The position numbers and the translations under genes were made by a program. A model generated the notes under the pieces. That model saw only the letters and a list, made by a program, of their open reading frames with translations, was not told the DNA's origin and did not search any database. This document shows, piece by piece, positions 1 through 6,959 of a DNA stretch of 9,196 nt. Each line of letters starts with the position of its first letter. Positions within the stretch are counted from its first letter, which is position 1. Source of the stretch: Burkholderiales bacterium (GTDB lineage Bacteria; Pseudomonadota; Gammaproteobacteria; Burkholderiales; JAEUMW01); the NCBI GenBank assembly GCA_016791285.1, contig JAEUMX010000286.1:1-9196 (forward strand). Direction: 5' to 3'.

Positions 1-119
<119 letters not shown>

Positions 120-163
120 TCAGTGAAACCGTTGTCCCGTAGGTGCGGGCGCAGCCCCTGTTT

Positions 164-730
164 TCAACCTTCCCGGGCCTTCGCCACCGTGACGAGGGCC
201 GGGCGGACGACACGATCGTGCAGCAGATAGCCCTTCTGCAGCACCTGCACGACGGTGTTCGCCGCCTGGTCCGACTCCACCGTCGAGATCGCCTGATGCC
301 GGTGTGGATCGAATTTCTCGCCGACCGGATTGACCTCGGCGATGCTGAACTTCTCGAAGACCGCGGCGAGCTGCTTGAGCGTGAGCTCGACCCCGGTCTT
401 CAGGCTGTCGATGGTGAGATTGGGCGCGGCGAGCGAGGCTTCGAGGCTGTCGCGCACGGGCAGCAGCGCCTCGGAAAAGCCATCCAGCGCGTACCGATGC
501 GCCTTCGATACGTTCTCCTGGGCGCGCTTGCGGATGTTTTCCACCTCGGCCTTCGCGCGCAGCCACGCGTCGTGGTGCTCCTGGGCCTTCGCCTCGGCCT
601 GTTCGAGCCGCTCTTCCAGATTGGGGGCGTCGGGGGTCGGCTCCTGGGCTGTCGCGCCCGGTTCGACCGCTGGCGCAGTCGGCGCTTCCGGCGCTTCCGG
701 CGCGATCGATTCTTGCGGTGTGTCCTGCAT
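164..730 (-). CDS. grpE: GrpE nucleotide exchange factor for DnaK
   Basis: GrpE is a homodimeric cytosolic cochaperone that releases ADP from DnaK and also acts as a thermosensor. The 188-residue product has the family layout. Residues 1-37 are Ala/Pro/Glu-rich and probably disordered. Residues 38-95 form the long charged helix used for dimerisation. The C-terminal beta domain carries the family signature at about 137-182, including [13 protein letters not shown] and the segment [19 protein letters not shown]. The ATG at 728-730 is preceded by GGAG (complement of 739-742) with 8 bases spacing, which supports this start. The gene follows a sigma-32 promoter and precedes dnaK, so it is the first gene of the heat-shock transcript. 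Length and motifs look normal and nothing suggests damage. Confidence 0.97.
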   Translation of the reverse strand: MQDTPQESIAPEAPEAPTAPAVEPGATAQEPTPDAPNLEERLEQAEAKAQEHHDAWLRAKAEVENIRKRAQENVSKAHRYALDGFSEALLPVRDSLEASLAAPNLTIDSLKTGVELTLKQLAAVFEKFSIAEVNPVGEKFDPHRHQAISTVESDQAANTVVQVLQKGYLLHDRVVRPALVTVAKAREG

Positions 731-765
731 GCGTAAGACTCCGTAAAACCGTTAACTCACGCGGG

Positions 766-794
766 ACATGGGGGAGGCCGGCCGGGATTTCAAG
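766..794 (-). promoter_or_regulatory. Sigma-32 (RpoH) heat-shock promoter of grpE-dnaK
   Basis: On the minus strand the -35 element CTTGAAA (complement of 788-794) is followed after 14 bases by CCCCATGT (complement of 766-773). Both match the established sigma-32 consensus CTTGAAA / CCCCATNT with acceptable spacing. Transcription should start a few bases downstream, near 758-761, giving a leader of about 30 bases before the grpE ATG at 730. The position between the hemH stop and grpE means grpE and dnaK can be induced by heat independently of hrcA-hemH. Confidence 0.88.
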
Positions 795-857
795 GCCCGA
801 CCGGGGAAATTAGTTCCGGCCGCGCGCGACTGGCGGGGCCGCGCGAGCGCTGTCGGA

Positions 858-1961
858 TCAGCCCTTGGCGCCCAGTTCCAGGGCGCGTGCGCGCGCCTTA
901 CCTGCTTCGCGCTCGGCTTGCGGCCGGTCGAAAGTGGTGCTCACCCAGCCGCCGAGCTGGTCGGCCGCGATGCCGCTCAGGGCGTGCAGCCAGTCGTCGC
1001 GATCGTTCAAGCACGGGATGTAGTGGAACTCCCCGCCGCCGGCCTTCAGGAACTCGGCCTTGCCTTCGATTGCGATCTCCTCCAGCGTTTCCAGACAATC
1101 CGAGGTGAAGCCGGGACACACGACGTCGACCCGCCCGCTCCTGGCAGCCCCCAGCTCGCGCAGGGTGTCCGCGGTGTAGGGCTTGAGCCATTCCGCTCTG
1201 CCGAAGCGGGACTGGAAGGTCACGCGGTACTCGTGCGGCTTCAGCCCGAGCCCCTCCGCTACCAGCCGGCCGGTCTTCTGGCATTCGCAGTGATACGGAT
1301 CGCCGCGGTCGAGCGAAAAGCGCGGCAGCCCGTGGAAGCTCATCACGAGCACGTCCGGCCGGCCGTTACGCATCCAGTCGTCGCGGATGCTCTGGACCAC
1401 GGCGGCGATGTAACGCGGGTCGTCGTGGAAGTGCTTGACGGTGCGGACCGCGGGCGCGTTGCGCATCCGCTTCAGTTCGTCGAAGACTGCGTCGAACACC
1501 GTGCCCGTGCTGCTCGCGGAGTATTGCGGATAGAGCGGCAGCACCACGATGCGATCGCAGGTCTGCGCTTTCAGGCGCTGCAGAACCTCGGGAATGGACG
1601 GCGTGCCGTAGCGCATCGCGTAGTCGACCACGTACGGCGATTTCACCGTGACGCCGAGATAGCCCTGCAGCAGCTTCGCCTGCCGCTCGGTGTGGACCTT
1701 GAGGGGCGAACCTTCCTTGGTCCAGATCTGGGCATAGCGGGCGGCGGAATCCTTGGGCCGGCGCGTGAGCACGAAGAGGTTCAGGATCAGCCACCAGATC
1801 GGCCGCGGCAGCTCGACCACGCGGCGGTCGCTCAGGAACTGCCGCAGGTAGACCTTCAGCGCCGCCGGTGTCGGCGCCTCGGGCGTGCCCAGGTTGACGA
1901 GGAGGACGCCCGCCTTCAGCAAAGAGCCGTGGGCAAAGGGCGGTTCAGGGTGCAGGGCCAT
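858..1961 (-). CDS. hemH: Ferrochelatase (protoheme ferro-lyase)
   Basis: HemH inserts Fe2+ into protoporphyrin IX to make protoheme, the last step of the classical heme pathway, at the cytosolic face of the membrane. The 367-residue product has the ferrochelatase hallmarks: [12 protein letters not shown] (residues 19-30), [14 protein letters not shown] (141-154), the signature [21 protein letters not shown] (207-227) and [15 protein letters not shown] (282-296). By family comparison His210 and Glu291 should be the metal and porphyrin-handling pair. The ATG at 1959-1961 has AAGGGG 9 bases upstream, supplied by a purine-rich tract. It lies 47 bases after hrcA on the same strand, so the two probably share a transcript. 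hemH between hrcA and grpE is a known betaproteobacterial arrangement. The function is close to certain. Confidence 0.97.
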   Translation of the reverse strand: MALHPEPPFAHGSLLKAGVLLVNLGTPEAPTPAALKVYLRQFLSDRRVVELPRPIWWLILNLFVLTRRPKDSAARYAQIWTKEGSPLKVHTERQAKLLQGYLGVTVKSPYVVDYAMRYGTPSIPEVLQRLKAQTCDRIVVLPLYPQYSASSTGTVFDAVFDELKRMRNAPAVRTVKHFHDDPRYIAAVVQSIRDDWMRNGRPDVLVMSFHGLPRFSLDRGDPYHCECQKTGRLVAEGLGLKPHEYRVTFQSRFGRAEWLKPYTADTLRELGAARSGRVDVVCPGFTSDCLETLEEIAIEGKAEFLKAGGGEFHYIPCLNDRDDWLHALSGIAADQLGGWVSTTFDRPQAEREAGKARARALELGAKG

Positions 1962-1965
1962 CGTG

Positions 1966-1985
1966 CTTCACCCCTTCACTCCTTC
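1966..1985 (-). repeat. Purine-rich low-complexity tract before hemH
   Basis: Read on the minus strand this is GAAGGAGTGAAGGGGTGAAG, two imperfect units of a GTGAAGGG-like motif in the hrcA-hemH gap. Its AAGGGG (complement of 1971-1976) is well placed to serve as the hemH Shine-Dalgarno. The 11-base word GAGTGAAGGGG recurs exactly at 5829-5839 in the end of recN. Confidence 0.6.
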
Positions 1986-2008
1986 GCTCCTGCACGTCCC
2001 TGGCGCGG

Positions 2009-3025
2009 TCAATTCTGCGAGAGGGCGCTCGACAGGAGCTTCGCCGTCACGTCGACGATCGGGATCACGCGCTCGTAGGCCATGCGGGTCGGGCCCACCA
2101 CGCCGACGGTGCCGACCACCTCGCCTTCCACCTCGTAGGACGCGGTGACGACGCTGCATTCGTCGAGCGGCGCGATGCCGGATTCGCCCCCGATGAAGAT
2201 CTGCACGCCGTCGGCGCGGCTGCTCATGTCGAGGATGCGCAGGAGGCCGGTCTTCTGGTCGAACAGGGCGAAGAGCCCGCGCAGCCGCTCCATGTTGGAG
2301 GAGAGCTCCTGCACGTCGAGCAGGTTGTGCTCGCCCGACACGACGACTTCCTCGGACTCGCTGATCGCCTCGTTGCTCGCGTCGAGGGCGACGGTGAGCA
2401 GCCGCGTCATGCTCTCGCGCAACTGGCGCAGCTCGCCGTGGATGCGGCTGCGAATCTCGTCGAACGTGAGTCCGGCGTAGTTTTGGTTGAGAATGTTCGC
2501 GGCTTCGGTGAGCTCCGACGGTGAGTACGACTTCTCCGTGAACAGGATGCGGTTCTGCACGTCGCCCTCGGGGGTGACGATGATGAGCAGAATGCGCTTC
2601 TCGGCGAGCTTCAGGAACTCGATGTGGCGAAACGCCGGATTGCGCCGCCGCGGCACCACCACCACCCCGGCGAAGTGCGTGAGGTCGGAGAGCAGGTGCG
2701 AGGCGGTCGTGACGAGCTTCTGGGTGCTCTGGCTTTGCAGATTGCCTTCGAGCTGCTGGATCTCCAGCCGGTCGAGCGGCTTCAAGGTGAGCAGCGTGTC
2801 GACGAAGAAGCGGTAGCCGCGGGGCGTGGGGATGCGCCCGGCGGAGGTGTGCGGGCTCGCGATGAAGCCCGTATCTTCGAGATCCGCCATGATGTTGCGG
2901 ATGCTCGCGGGCGAGAGATCGAGCCCCGAGTAGCGCGAGAGCGTGCGCGAACCGACCGGCTGGCCGTCGGCGATATAGCGTTCGACCAGGGTTTTGAGGA
3001 GGATTTGCGCGCGCTCGGACAACAT
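2009..3025 (-). CDS. hrcA: HrcA heat-inducible transcription repressor
   Basis: HrcA represses class I heat-shock genes by binding the CIRCE inverted repeat, and its activity depends on GroEL. The 338-residue product begins [18 protein letters not shown], the typical family start. The N-terminal winged helix (about residues 1-72) contains [13 protein letters not shown] (38-50) and [16 protein letters not shown] (59-74). The C-terminal half has the GAF-like dimer domain with [18 protein letters not shown] and the stretch [18 protein letters not shown]. No good Shine-Dalgarno precedes the ATG at 3023-3025, yet the protein alignment supports this start. The gene leads a minus-strand block with hemH. 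No CIRCE (TTAGCACTC-N9-GAGTGCTAA) is visible in the window, so its target, in related species usually groESL, probably lies elsewhere. Confidence 0.96.
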   Translation of the reverse strand: MLSERAQILLKTLVERYIADGQPVGSRTLSRYSGLDLSPASIRNIMADLEDTGFIASPHTSAGRIPTPRGYRFFVDTLLTLKPLDRLEIQQLEGNLQSQSTQKLVTTASHLLSDLTHFAGVVVVPRRRNPAFRHIEFLKLAEKRILLIIVTPEGDVQNRILFTEKSYSPSELTEAANILNQNYAGLTFDEIRSRIHGELRQLRESMTRLLTVALDASNEAISESEEVVVSGEHNLLDVQELSSNMERLRGLFALFDQKTGLLRILDMSSRADGVQIFIGGESGIAPLDECSVVTASYEVEGEVVGTVGVVGPTRMAYERVIPIVDVTAKLLSSALSQN

Positions 3026-3249
3026 GCTCGGAATTCTATAGAGTTTTCCGCATCCGCGTTCCGGCGCGCTGCCGCTCGGAGATGCTTGTGGTTAGCAAGC
3101 CGTTGAAATACCCTTCGCAAGCCGCGGTCTGGGCTTTCGGGGCGTTCTGCATCAGGGAAGGGGGTTGACCGTTCGGCGCGGCGCGTTTACCGCGCGCGGC
3201 GCTGGAGCGGGCACCGGAGGTTACTTCAACAGCCCGTCAAACGCGCAGG
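3026..3249. other. Divergent hrcA/nadK intergenic spacer
   Basis: This 224-base gap must hold the start signals for both divergent blocks, but none is convincing. For hrcA, TATAGAAT (complement of 3033-3040) resembles a -10 element but lies only 7 bases from the ATG and has no matching -35. For nadK, TTGACC at 3165-3170 resembles a -35 without a recognisable -10. GTTGAAA at 3095-3101 resembles a sigma-32 -35 but no CCCCAT follows. There is no CIRCE and no supported ORF. Confidence 0.5.
3155..3164 (+). repeat. Short purine-rich word shared with the recN end
   Basis: GGGAAGGGGG followed by TTGA occurs here in the nadK leader. The same ten bases occur at 5810-5819 in the recN 3' end, and GGGGGTTGA recurs exactly at the recN stop (5846-5854). 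It is a weaker relative of the tract before hemH and could be coincidence in purine-rich DNA. Confidence 0.3.
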
Positions 3250-4122
3250 ATGAGCACGTCATTCAAGAAGGTTGCCCTCATCGGCAAGTACAAGAGCCCG
3301 GACATCGCGCTGCCGCTGCTCGACATGGCGCATTTTCTCGAGGAGCGCAAGATCAACGTCGTCCTCGACCGCCTGACCGCGTCGCACATCGGCAACCGCG
3401 GCTTTCCGGTGCTGGATCTCGACGAGCTCGGCGAGCAGGTCGATCTCGCCATCGTGATCGGCGGCGACGGCACGATGCTCAACATCGCGCGCACGCTCGC
3501 GCCCCACGGCGTGCCGCTGGTGGGCATCAATCAGGGCCGGCTCGGCTTCCTCACCGACATATCGGTGCACACGATGTTCGAGACCATAGGGCATATCCTC
3601 GCCGGCAAGTTCGTCACCGAGTCGCGCATGCTGCTCGCGGCCGAGGTGGTGAGCGGCGACGACACCGTGTTCAACGTGATGGCCTTGAACGACGTCGTGG
3701 TCACCAAGGGCGCTGCCGGCAACATGATCGAGTTCGACGTGCGGGTCGACGGCCAGTTCGTCTACACGCTGCGCTCGGACGGCTTGATCGTCTCGTCGCC
3801 CACGGGCTCGACCGCCTACGCGCTTTCCTCCGGCGGACCGATCCTGCATCCCTGTCTGCGGCTCATGGCGGTGGTGCCGGTGTCGCCTCACACGCTGGCG
3901 GCGCGGCCGATCGTGGTCGCCGCCGATTCGCTGGTGGAGGTGAGGATGCACGAGGCGCAGGACGTGCGCGTGCATTTCGACAGCCATTCGCACTTCGACC
4001 TGAACGGCGACGATCGCGTCCGCGTGCGGCGCGCGCCGGTCGAGGTGCGGCTGCTGCATCCGGTCGGCCACAACTACTACCGCATGCTGCGCGAGAAGTT
4101 GCGCTGGAGCGAGAGCCTGTGA
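3250..4122 (+). CDS. nadK: NAD kinase (ATP- or polyphosphate-dependent)
   Basis: NadK phosphorylates NAD+ to NADP+ in the cytosol and sets the size of the NADP(H) pool. The 290-residue product has the family motifs in order: GGDGT (residues 71-75) for phosphate-donor binding, GINQGRLGFLTD (92-103), the nicotinamide-dinucleotide site around ALNDVVV (145-151), and the glycine-rich SPTGSTAYALSSGGPI (183-198). Length is normal for the bacterial enzyme. The start MSTSFKKVALIGKYKSPD fits the family and no in-frame start lies closely upstream. However, the ribosome site is poor: GGAGG at 3216-3220 is 29 bases away. It is divergent from hrcA and 19 bases upstream of recN, so nadK-recN is probably one operon. 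Confidence 0.97.
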   Translation: MSTSFKKVALIGKYKSPDIALPLLDMAHFLEERKINVVLDRLTASHIGNRGFPVLDLDELGEQVDLAIVIGGDGTMLNIARTLAPHGVPLVGINQGRLGFLTDISVHTMFETIGHILAGKFVTESRMLLAAEVVSGDDTVFNVMALNDVVVTKGAAGNMIEFDVRVDGQFVYTLRSDGLIVSSPTGSTAYALSSGGPILHPCLRLMAVVPVSPHTLAARPIVVAADSLVEVRMHEAQDVRVHFDSHSHFDLNGDDRVRVRRAPVEVRLLHPVGHNYYRMLREKLRWSESL

Positions 4123-4141
4123 CGCGGAGCGCATTCGCCTG

Positions 4142-5854
4142 ATGCTGCGGTTGCTGGCGATCCGCGATTTCGTGATCGTGGAAACGATGGACCTCGAGTT
4201 CGGTCCGGGTTTCACGGTCTTGACCGGCGAGACCGGAGCGGGCAAATCGATTCTCGTCGACGCGCTGGCGATGGTGCTGGGCGAGCGCAGCGATCCGGGC
4301 GTCGTACGCCACGGCGCGCAGCGGGCGGAGATCGCGGCCGAGTTCGACATCGCCGATGCGCCGGGGCTCGAAGCGTGGCTCACCGAGAACGACCTCGCAG
4401 GCGACGCCGGCACGTGCCTCCTGCGCCGGGTGATCGACGCGGGCGGCCGCTCGCGTGCGCTCCTGAACGGTCACGCCTGCACGCTCGGGCAGTTGCGCCA
4501 GGCGGGCGAATTCTTAGTCGACATCCACGGTCAGCACGTGCACCAGTCGCTGTTGCGTCCGGCGACGCAATGCCAGCTCCTCGACGGCTACGGTGCGCTC
4601 GAGGCGCAGTCGGCGCGGGTCGCACAGCACTATCGCCACTGGCGCGAGCTCGCGGTGCGCCTGCGCTCGGTGGAGCAGCATGCCGCACGGCTGGAAAGCG
4701 AGCGCGACGAGGTGTCGTTTCGCGTGCACGAACTGCAGGCCCTCGATGTCGGGGAAGGCGAGTGGGCCGCGCTGCAGGCGGATCACGAGCGCCTCGCCCA
4801 TGCCGCGAGCCTGCTCGAATCCGTGCGCATCGGCGTCGACCTCCTGGCGGACGGCGAGGGCGCGTGCCTCTCGCAGCTCGCGTCGGTGAGCGGGCGGATC
4901 GGTCACGCGATCGAGCACGATCCCGGTCTGGGGGAGGTGCTCGATTTGCTGGAATCGGCCAGGGCCGAGGTGCAGGAGGCGGTGTACGCGCTGCGTCACT
5001 ACGGCGAGCGGGTGGACCTCGATCCGGCGCGGCTGGCGCAGGTGGAGCGGCGCATGGAAGCGATCCACGATGCGGCGCGCAAGTACCGGGTGACGCCGGA
5101 GGAGCTGCCGGAGCTGCTCGCGCGCTCGCGCGACCATCTGGAGTTGCTCACCGACGGTCTTGACCCGGAAACGATCCGGCGGCAGGAAGCCGAGGCACGG
5201 GACGCCTACCAATGCGCGGCGCGGCTCCTGTCGGGCGCGCGGCAGCACTGGGCGCCCCAGCTCGCCGAGAAGGTCACGGCGGCGATGCAGACGCTCGCGA
5301 TGGCGGGCGGGCGATTCGAGGTCGTGCTCAACGCGCTGGCAGACGGCGGTGCGCAGGGCCTCGACGAGGTCGGGTTCCAGGTTTCCGCCCACGCCGGGCT
5401 GCCGGCGCGTCCGCTGGCGAAGGTTGCATCCGGCGGCGAGCTCTCGCGCGTCAGTCTCGCGATCCAGACGGCGACCAGCGAAGTCGCGAGCGTGCCCACG
5501 CTGATCTTCGACGAAGTGGACGCGGGCATCGGCGGCGGCGTGGCCGAGATCGTGGGGCGTCTGCTCAAGGATCTGGGCCGCAGGCACCAGGTCATGTGCG
5601 TCACCCATCTGCCGCAGGTGGCCGCGGCGGGCGATGCCCAGTGGCGCGTGGTGAAGACCCGCACCGAAGCGGGCGTGGTCAGCGCGGTCGAAGTCCTGGA
5701 CGGGACGGCGCGAGTCGAAGAGATCGCGCGCATGCTCGGCGGGGTGAGGATTACCGCCACAACGCGCCGGCACGCGGAAGAGATGTTGGGACAGGCGGAG
5801 CGGGACGAGGGGAAGGGGGAAGGGAGAAGAGTGAAGGGGAAGGGCGGGGGTTGA
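4142..5854 (+). CDS. recN: RecN DNA repair ATPase (SMC-like)
   Basis: RecN is an SMC-family ATPase that acts on DNA ends during double-strand-break repair with RecA. The 570-residue product has Walker A GETGAGKS (29-36), the RecN-typical DIHGQHVHQSLL, and a long charged helical middle typical of the coiled-coil arms. The C-terminal ATPase half has signature SGGELSR (430-436), Walker B TLIFDEVDAGIGGG (from about 453, with Asp457/Glu458), and THLPQVAAAGD. The family fold appears to end near HAEEMLG (about residue 550). The last 20 residues are a Gly/Lys/Arg/Glu tail encoded by a purine-rich tract and are probably not functional. GGAG at 4126-4129 is about 12 bases before the ATG. No LexA box is evident. 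Co-transcription with nadK is likely. Confidence 0.96.
   Translation: MLRLLAIRDFVIVETMDLEFGPGFTVLTGETGAGKSILVDALAMVLGERSDPGVVRHGAQRAEIAAEFDIADAPGLEAWLTENDLAGDAGTCLLRRVIDAGGRSRALLNGHACTLGQLRQAGEFLVDIHGQHVHQSLLRPATQCQLLDGYGALEAQSARVAQHYRHWRELAVRLRSVEQHAARLESERDEVSFRVHELQALDVGEGEWAALQADHERLAHAASLLESVRIGVDLLADGEGACLSQLASVSGRIGHAIEHDPGLGEVLDLLESARAEVQEAVYALRHYGERVDLDPARLAQVERRMEAIHDAARKYRVTPEELPELLARSRDHLELLTDGLDPETIRRQEAEARDAYQCAARLLSGARQHWAPQLAEKVTAAMQTLAMAGGRFEVVLNALADGGAQGLDEVGFQVSAHAGLPARPLAKVASGGELSRVSLAIQTATSEVASVPTLIFDEVDAGIGGGVAEIVGRLLKDLGRRHQVMCVTHLPQVAAAGDAQWRVVKTRTEAGVVSAVEVLDGTARVEEIARMLGGVRITATTRRHAEEMLGQAERDEGKGEGRRVKGKGGG
5805..5850 (+). repeat. Purine-rich low-complexity tract forming the recN 3' end
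   Basis: Nearly pure purine DNA made of GAAGGG-like units, interrupted by a single T and a single C. It contains GAGTGAAGGGG (5829-5839), identical to the complement of 1971-1981 before hemH, and GGGAAGGGGG (5810-5819), identical to 3155-3164 before nadK. The recN reading frame runs through it and stops at 5852-5854. That probably explains why RecN carries a tail rich in Gly, Lys and Arg. Confidence 0.6.
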
Positions 5855-5874
5855 TCGAGACGAACGGAGAGGCA

Positions 5875-6003
5875 ATGTCGGCATCAACACCCGACACGCG
5901 CCCGCGCATCGGTCGAATCCTGGACCTGCTCCAGAACGACAGGCGACACCGGATCACCACTCGGTGCCTGTTCCGTACAACAGATCATGAGCAGACGCCC
6001 TAA
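5875..6003 (+). pseudogene. 42-codon ORF, possible remnant of fur N-terminus
   Basis: The ORF starts MSASTPDTRPRIG and has a good ribosome site (GGAGAGG, 4-5 bases before the ATG at 5875). It ends TAA at 6001-6003, overlapping the next ATG by one base (TAATG). Its middle, PRIGRILDLLQND followed by RHRITTRCLFR, resembles the first helices of Fur (family pattern PRLKILxLxQ...RHLTAEDVYR): PR, IL, L, Q, RH, T and the final R agree, with one extra residue between PR and IL. Fur lies next to recN in Pseudomonas and many other proteobacteria, so position fits a decayed fur. The similarity is short and judged by eye. Alternatives are a real small leader peptide coupled to the hydratase, or a chance ORF. 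Within it, CACCG (5947-5951) and CGGTG (5962-5966), flanked by CAGG/CCTG, could form an imperfect hairpin. Confidence 0.35.
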
Positions 6004-6860
6004 TGCCTGTAGACATCGCGCACCTACGCGGCTGGATTGGCCGCACCGAAACGGTCGACGACGTGGCGACGCTCGCGCCGCTGCGCGGCCTTGCCGCCAC
6101 CCTGGACCGCGACGACCCCGCGCCACGAGCCGGCGATCCGATTCCGCCGTGCCGGCACTGGCTGTACTTCCTGCCGGTCCACCCGCAGTCGGAGATCGGT
6201 CCGGACGGACACGCCAAGCGGGGCGGCTTCCTGCCGCCGGTACCCCTGCCGCGGCGCATGTGGGCCGGCGCGCGGCTCGAGTTCCTGCGCCCGCTGCGTG
6301 CCGGCGAGGCGATCACGCGGACCTCCCGCATCGCCGATGTCAGCAGCAAGGAGGGTCGGACCGGTCCGCTGGTGTTCGTGCTGGTTCGCCACGAGGTGGC
6401 CGATGCCGCCGGGGTGGCGCTGATCGAGGAGGATGACATCGTCTACCGCGACAACCCGGGGCCGGACGATCCGACGTCGCCCGCAAGGCAGGCGCCAACC
6501 GAGCACCAATGGAAGCGCGAGATACGGCCGGACCCGGTGCTGCTGTTCCGCTATTCGGCGCTCACCTTCAACGGCCACCGCATCCACTACGACCGCAGCT
6601 ACGTCACCGAGGTCGAGGGTTATCCGGGCCTTGTCGTGCACGGGCCGCTGATTGCGACCTTGCTGCTCGACCTGCTGCGGCGCAGTGTGCCCGACGCGTT
6701 CGTGTCGCGCTTTGCCTTCCGCGCGGTCAAGCCGCTGTTCGATGTCGCGCCGTTTTTCGTCTGCGGCCGCCGTAGTGGCGAGGACAACAAGACGATCAGT
6801 CTCTGGGCGAAGGATTCCGACGGTCACCTCGCCATGGAGGCGAGCGCGACCCTGGCCTGA
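6003..6860 (+). CDS. HTD2/MaoC-type hydratase, mesaconyl-C4-CoA or itaconyl-CoA hydratase-like
   Basis: This is a 285-residue double-hotdog hydratase of the HTD2/FAS1-like dehydratase group. Residues 1-150 form the N-terminal half, with GRTETVDDVATLAPLRGLAA, TLDRDDP (33-39) and HWLYFLP (52-58). The C-terminal MaoC-like half has LTFNGHRIHYDRSY (187-200) and EGYPGLVVHGPL (205-216), where the catalytic hotdog Asn/His/Asp residues are expected. Characterised relatives hydrate mesaconyl-C4-CoA or itaconyl-CoA to citramalyl-CoA. This is known for the family; substrate here is inference. The start overlaps the preceding short ORF (TAATG) and lacks a strong Shine-Dalgarno, which suggests translational coupling. 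It lies 95 bases upstream of a CitF-type CoA-transferase, which fits a CoA-thioester route for a C5 dicarboxylate. Confidence 0.85.
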   Translation: MPVDIAHLRGWIGRTETVDDVATLAPLRGLAATLDRDDPAPRAGDPIPPCRHWLYFLPVHPQSEIGPDGHAKRGGFLPPVPLPRRMWAGARLEFLRPLRAGEAITRTSRIADVSSKEGRTGPLVFVLVRHEVADAAGVALIEEDDIVYRDNPGPDDPTSPARQAPTEHQWKREIRPDPVLLFRYSALTFNGHRIHYDRSYVTEVEGYPGLVVHGPLIATLLLDLLRRSVPDAFVSRFAFRAVKPLFDVAPFFVCGRRSGEDNKTISLWAKDSDGHLAMEASATLA

Positions 6861-6866
6861 CCGACG

Positions 6867-6959
6867 ATGCGAGGCAGTGCCGAGCACAAGGTCCCGCACC
6901 TGATTGCCCACGTGCGCGCACTGGCGCGGGCAGCTCGCGCAGGAGCTCGACAGCCATGA
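6867..6959 (+). other. 30-codon ORF bridging the hydratase and citF (unknown)
   Basis: An ATG at 6867 opens a short frame reading MRGSAEHKVPHLIAH then an Ala/Arg/Leu-rich helix-like stretch. It stops at TGA 6957-6959, overlapping the citF start as ATGA. I do not recognise it. It could be a small coupling ORF, the C-terminal scrap of a deleted gene, or chance in GC-rich DNA. It has no good ribosome site of its own, and citF has one (AGGAG, 6941-6945). Confidence 0.2.

Noticed and set aside
768..2078. Long plus-strand open frame (436 codons) over hemH
   Set aside because: It lies antisense to a complete ferrochelatase with all family motifs. Such long mirror frames are expected in GC-rich DNA, and the product resembles no known family.
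3095..3101. GTTGAAA as a sigma-32 -35 element for nadK
   Set aside because: No CCCCAT-like -10 lies 13-17 bases downstream, unlike the clear grpE promoter.
4514..5890. Long minus-strand open frame (458 codons) over recN
   Set aside because: It is antisense to an intact recN with Walker A, signature and Walker B motifs. The product is Arg/His/Leu-rich shadow sequence.
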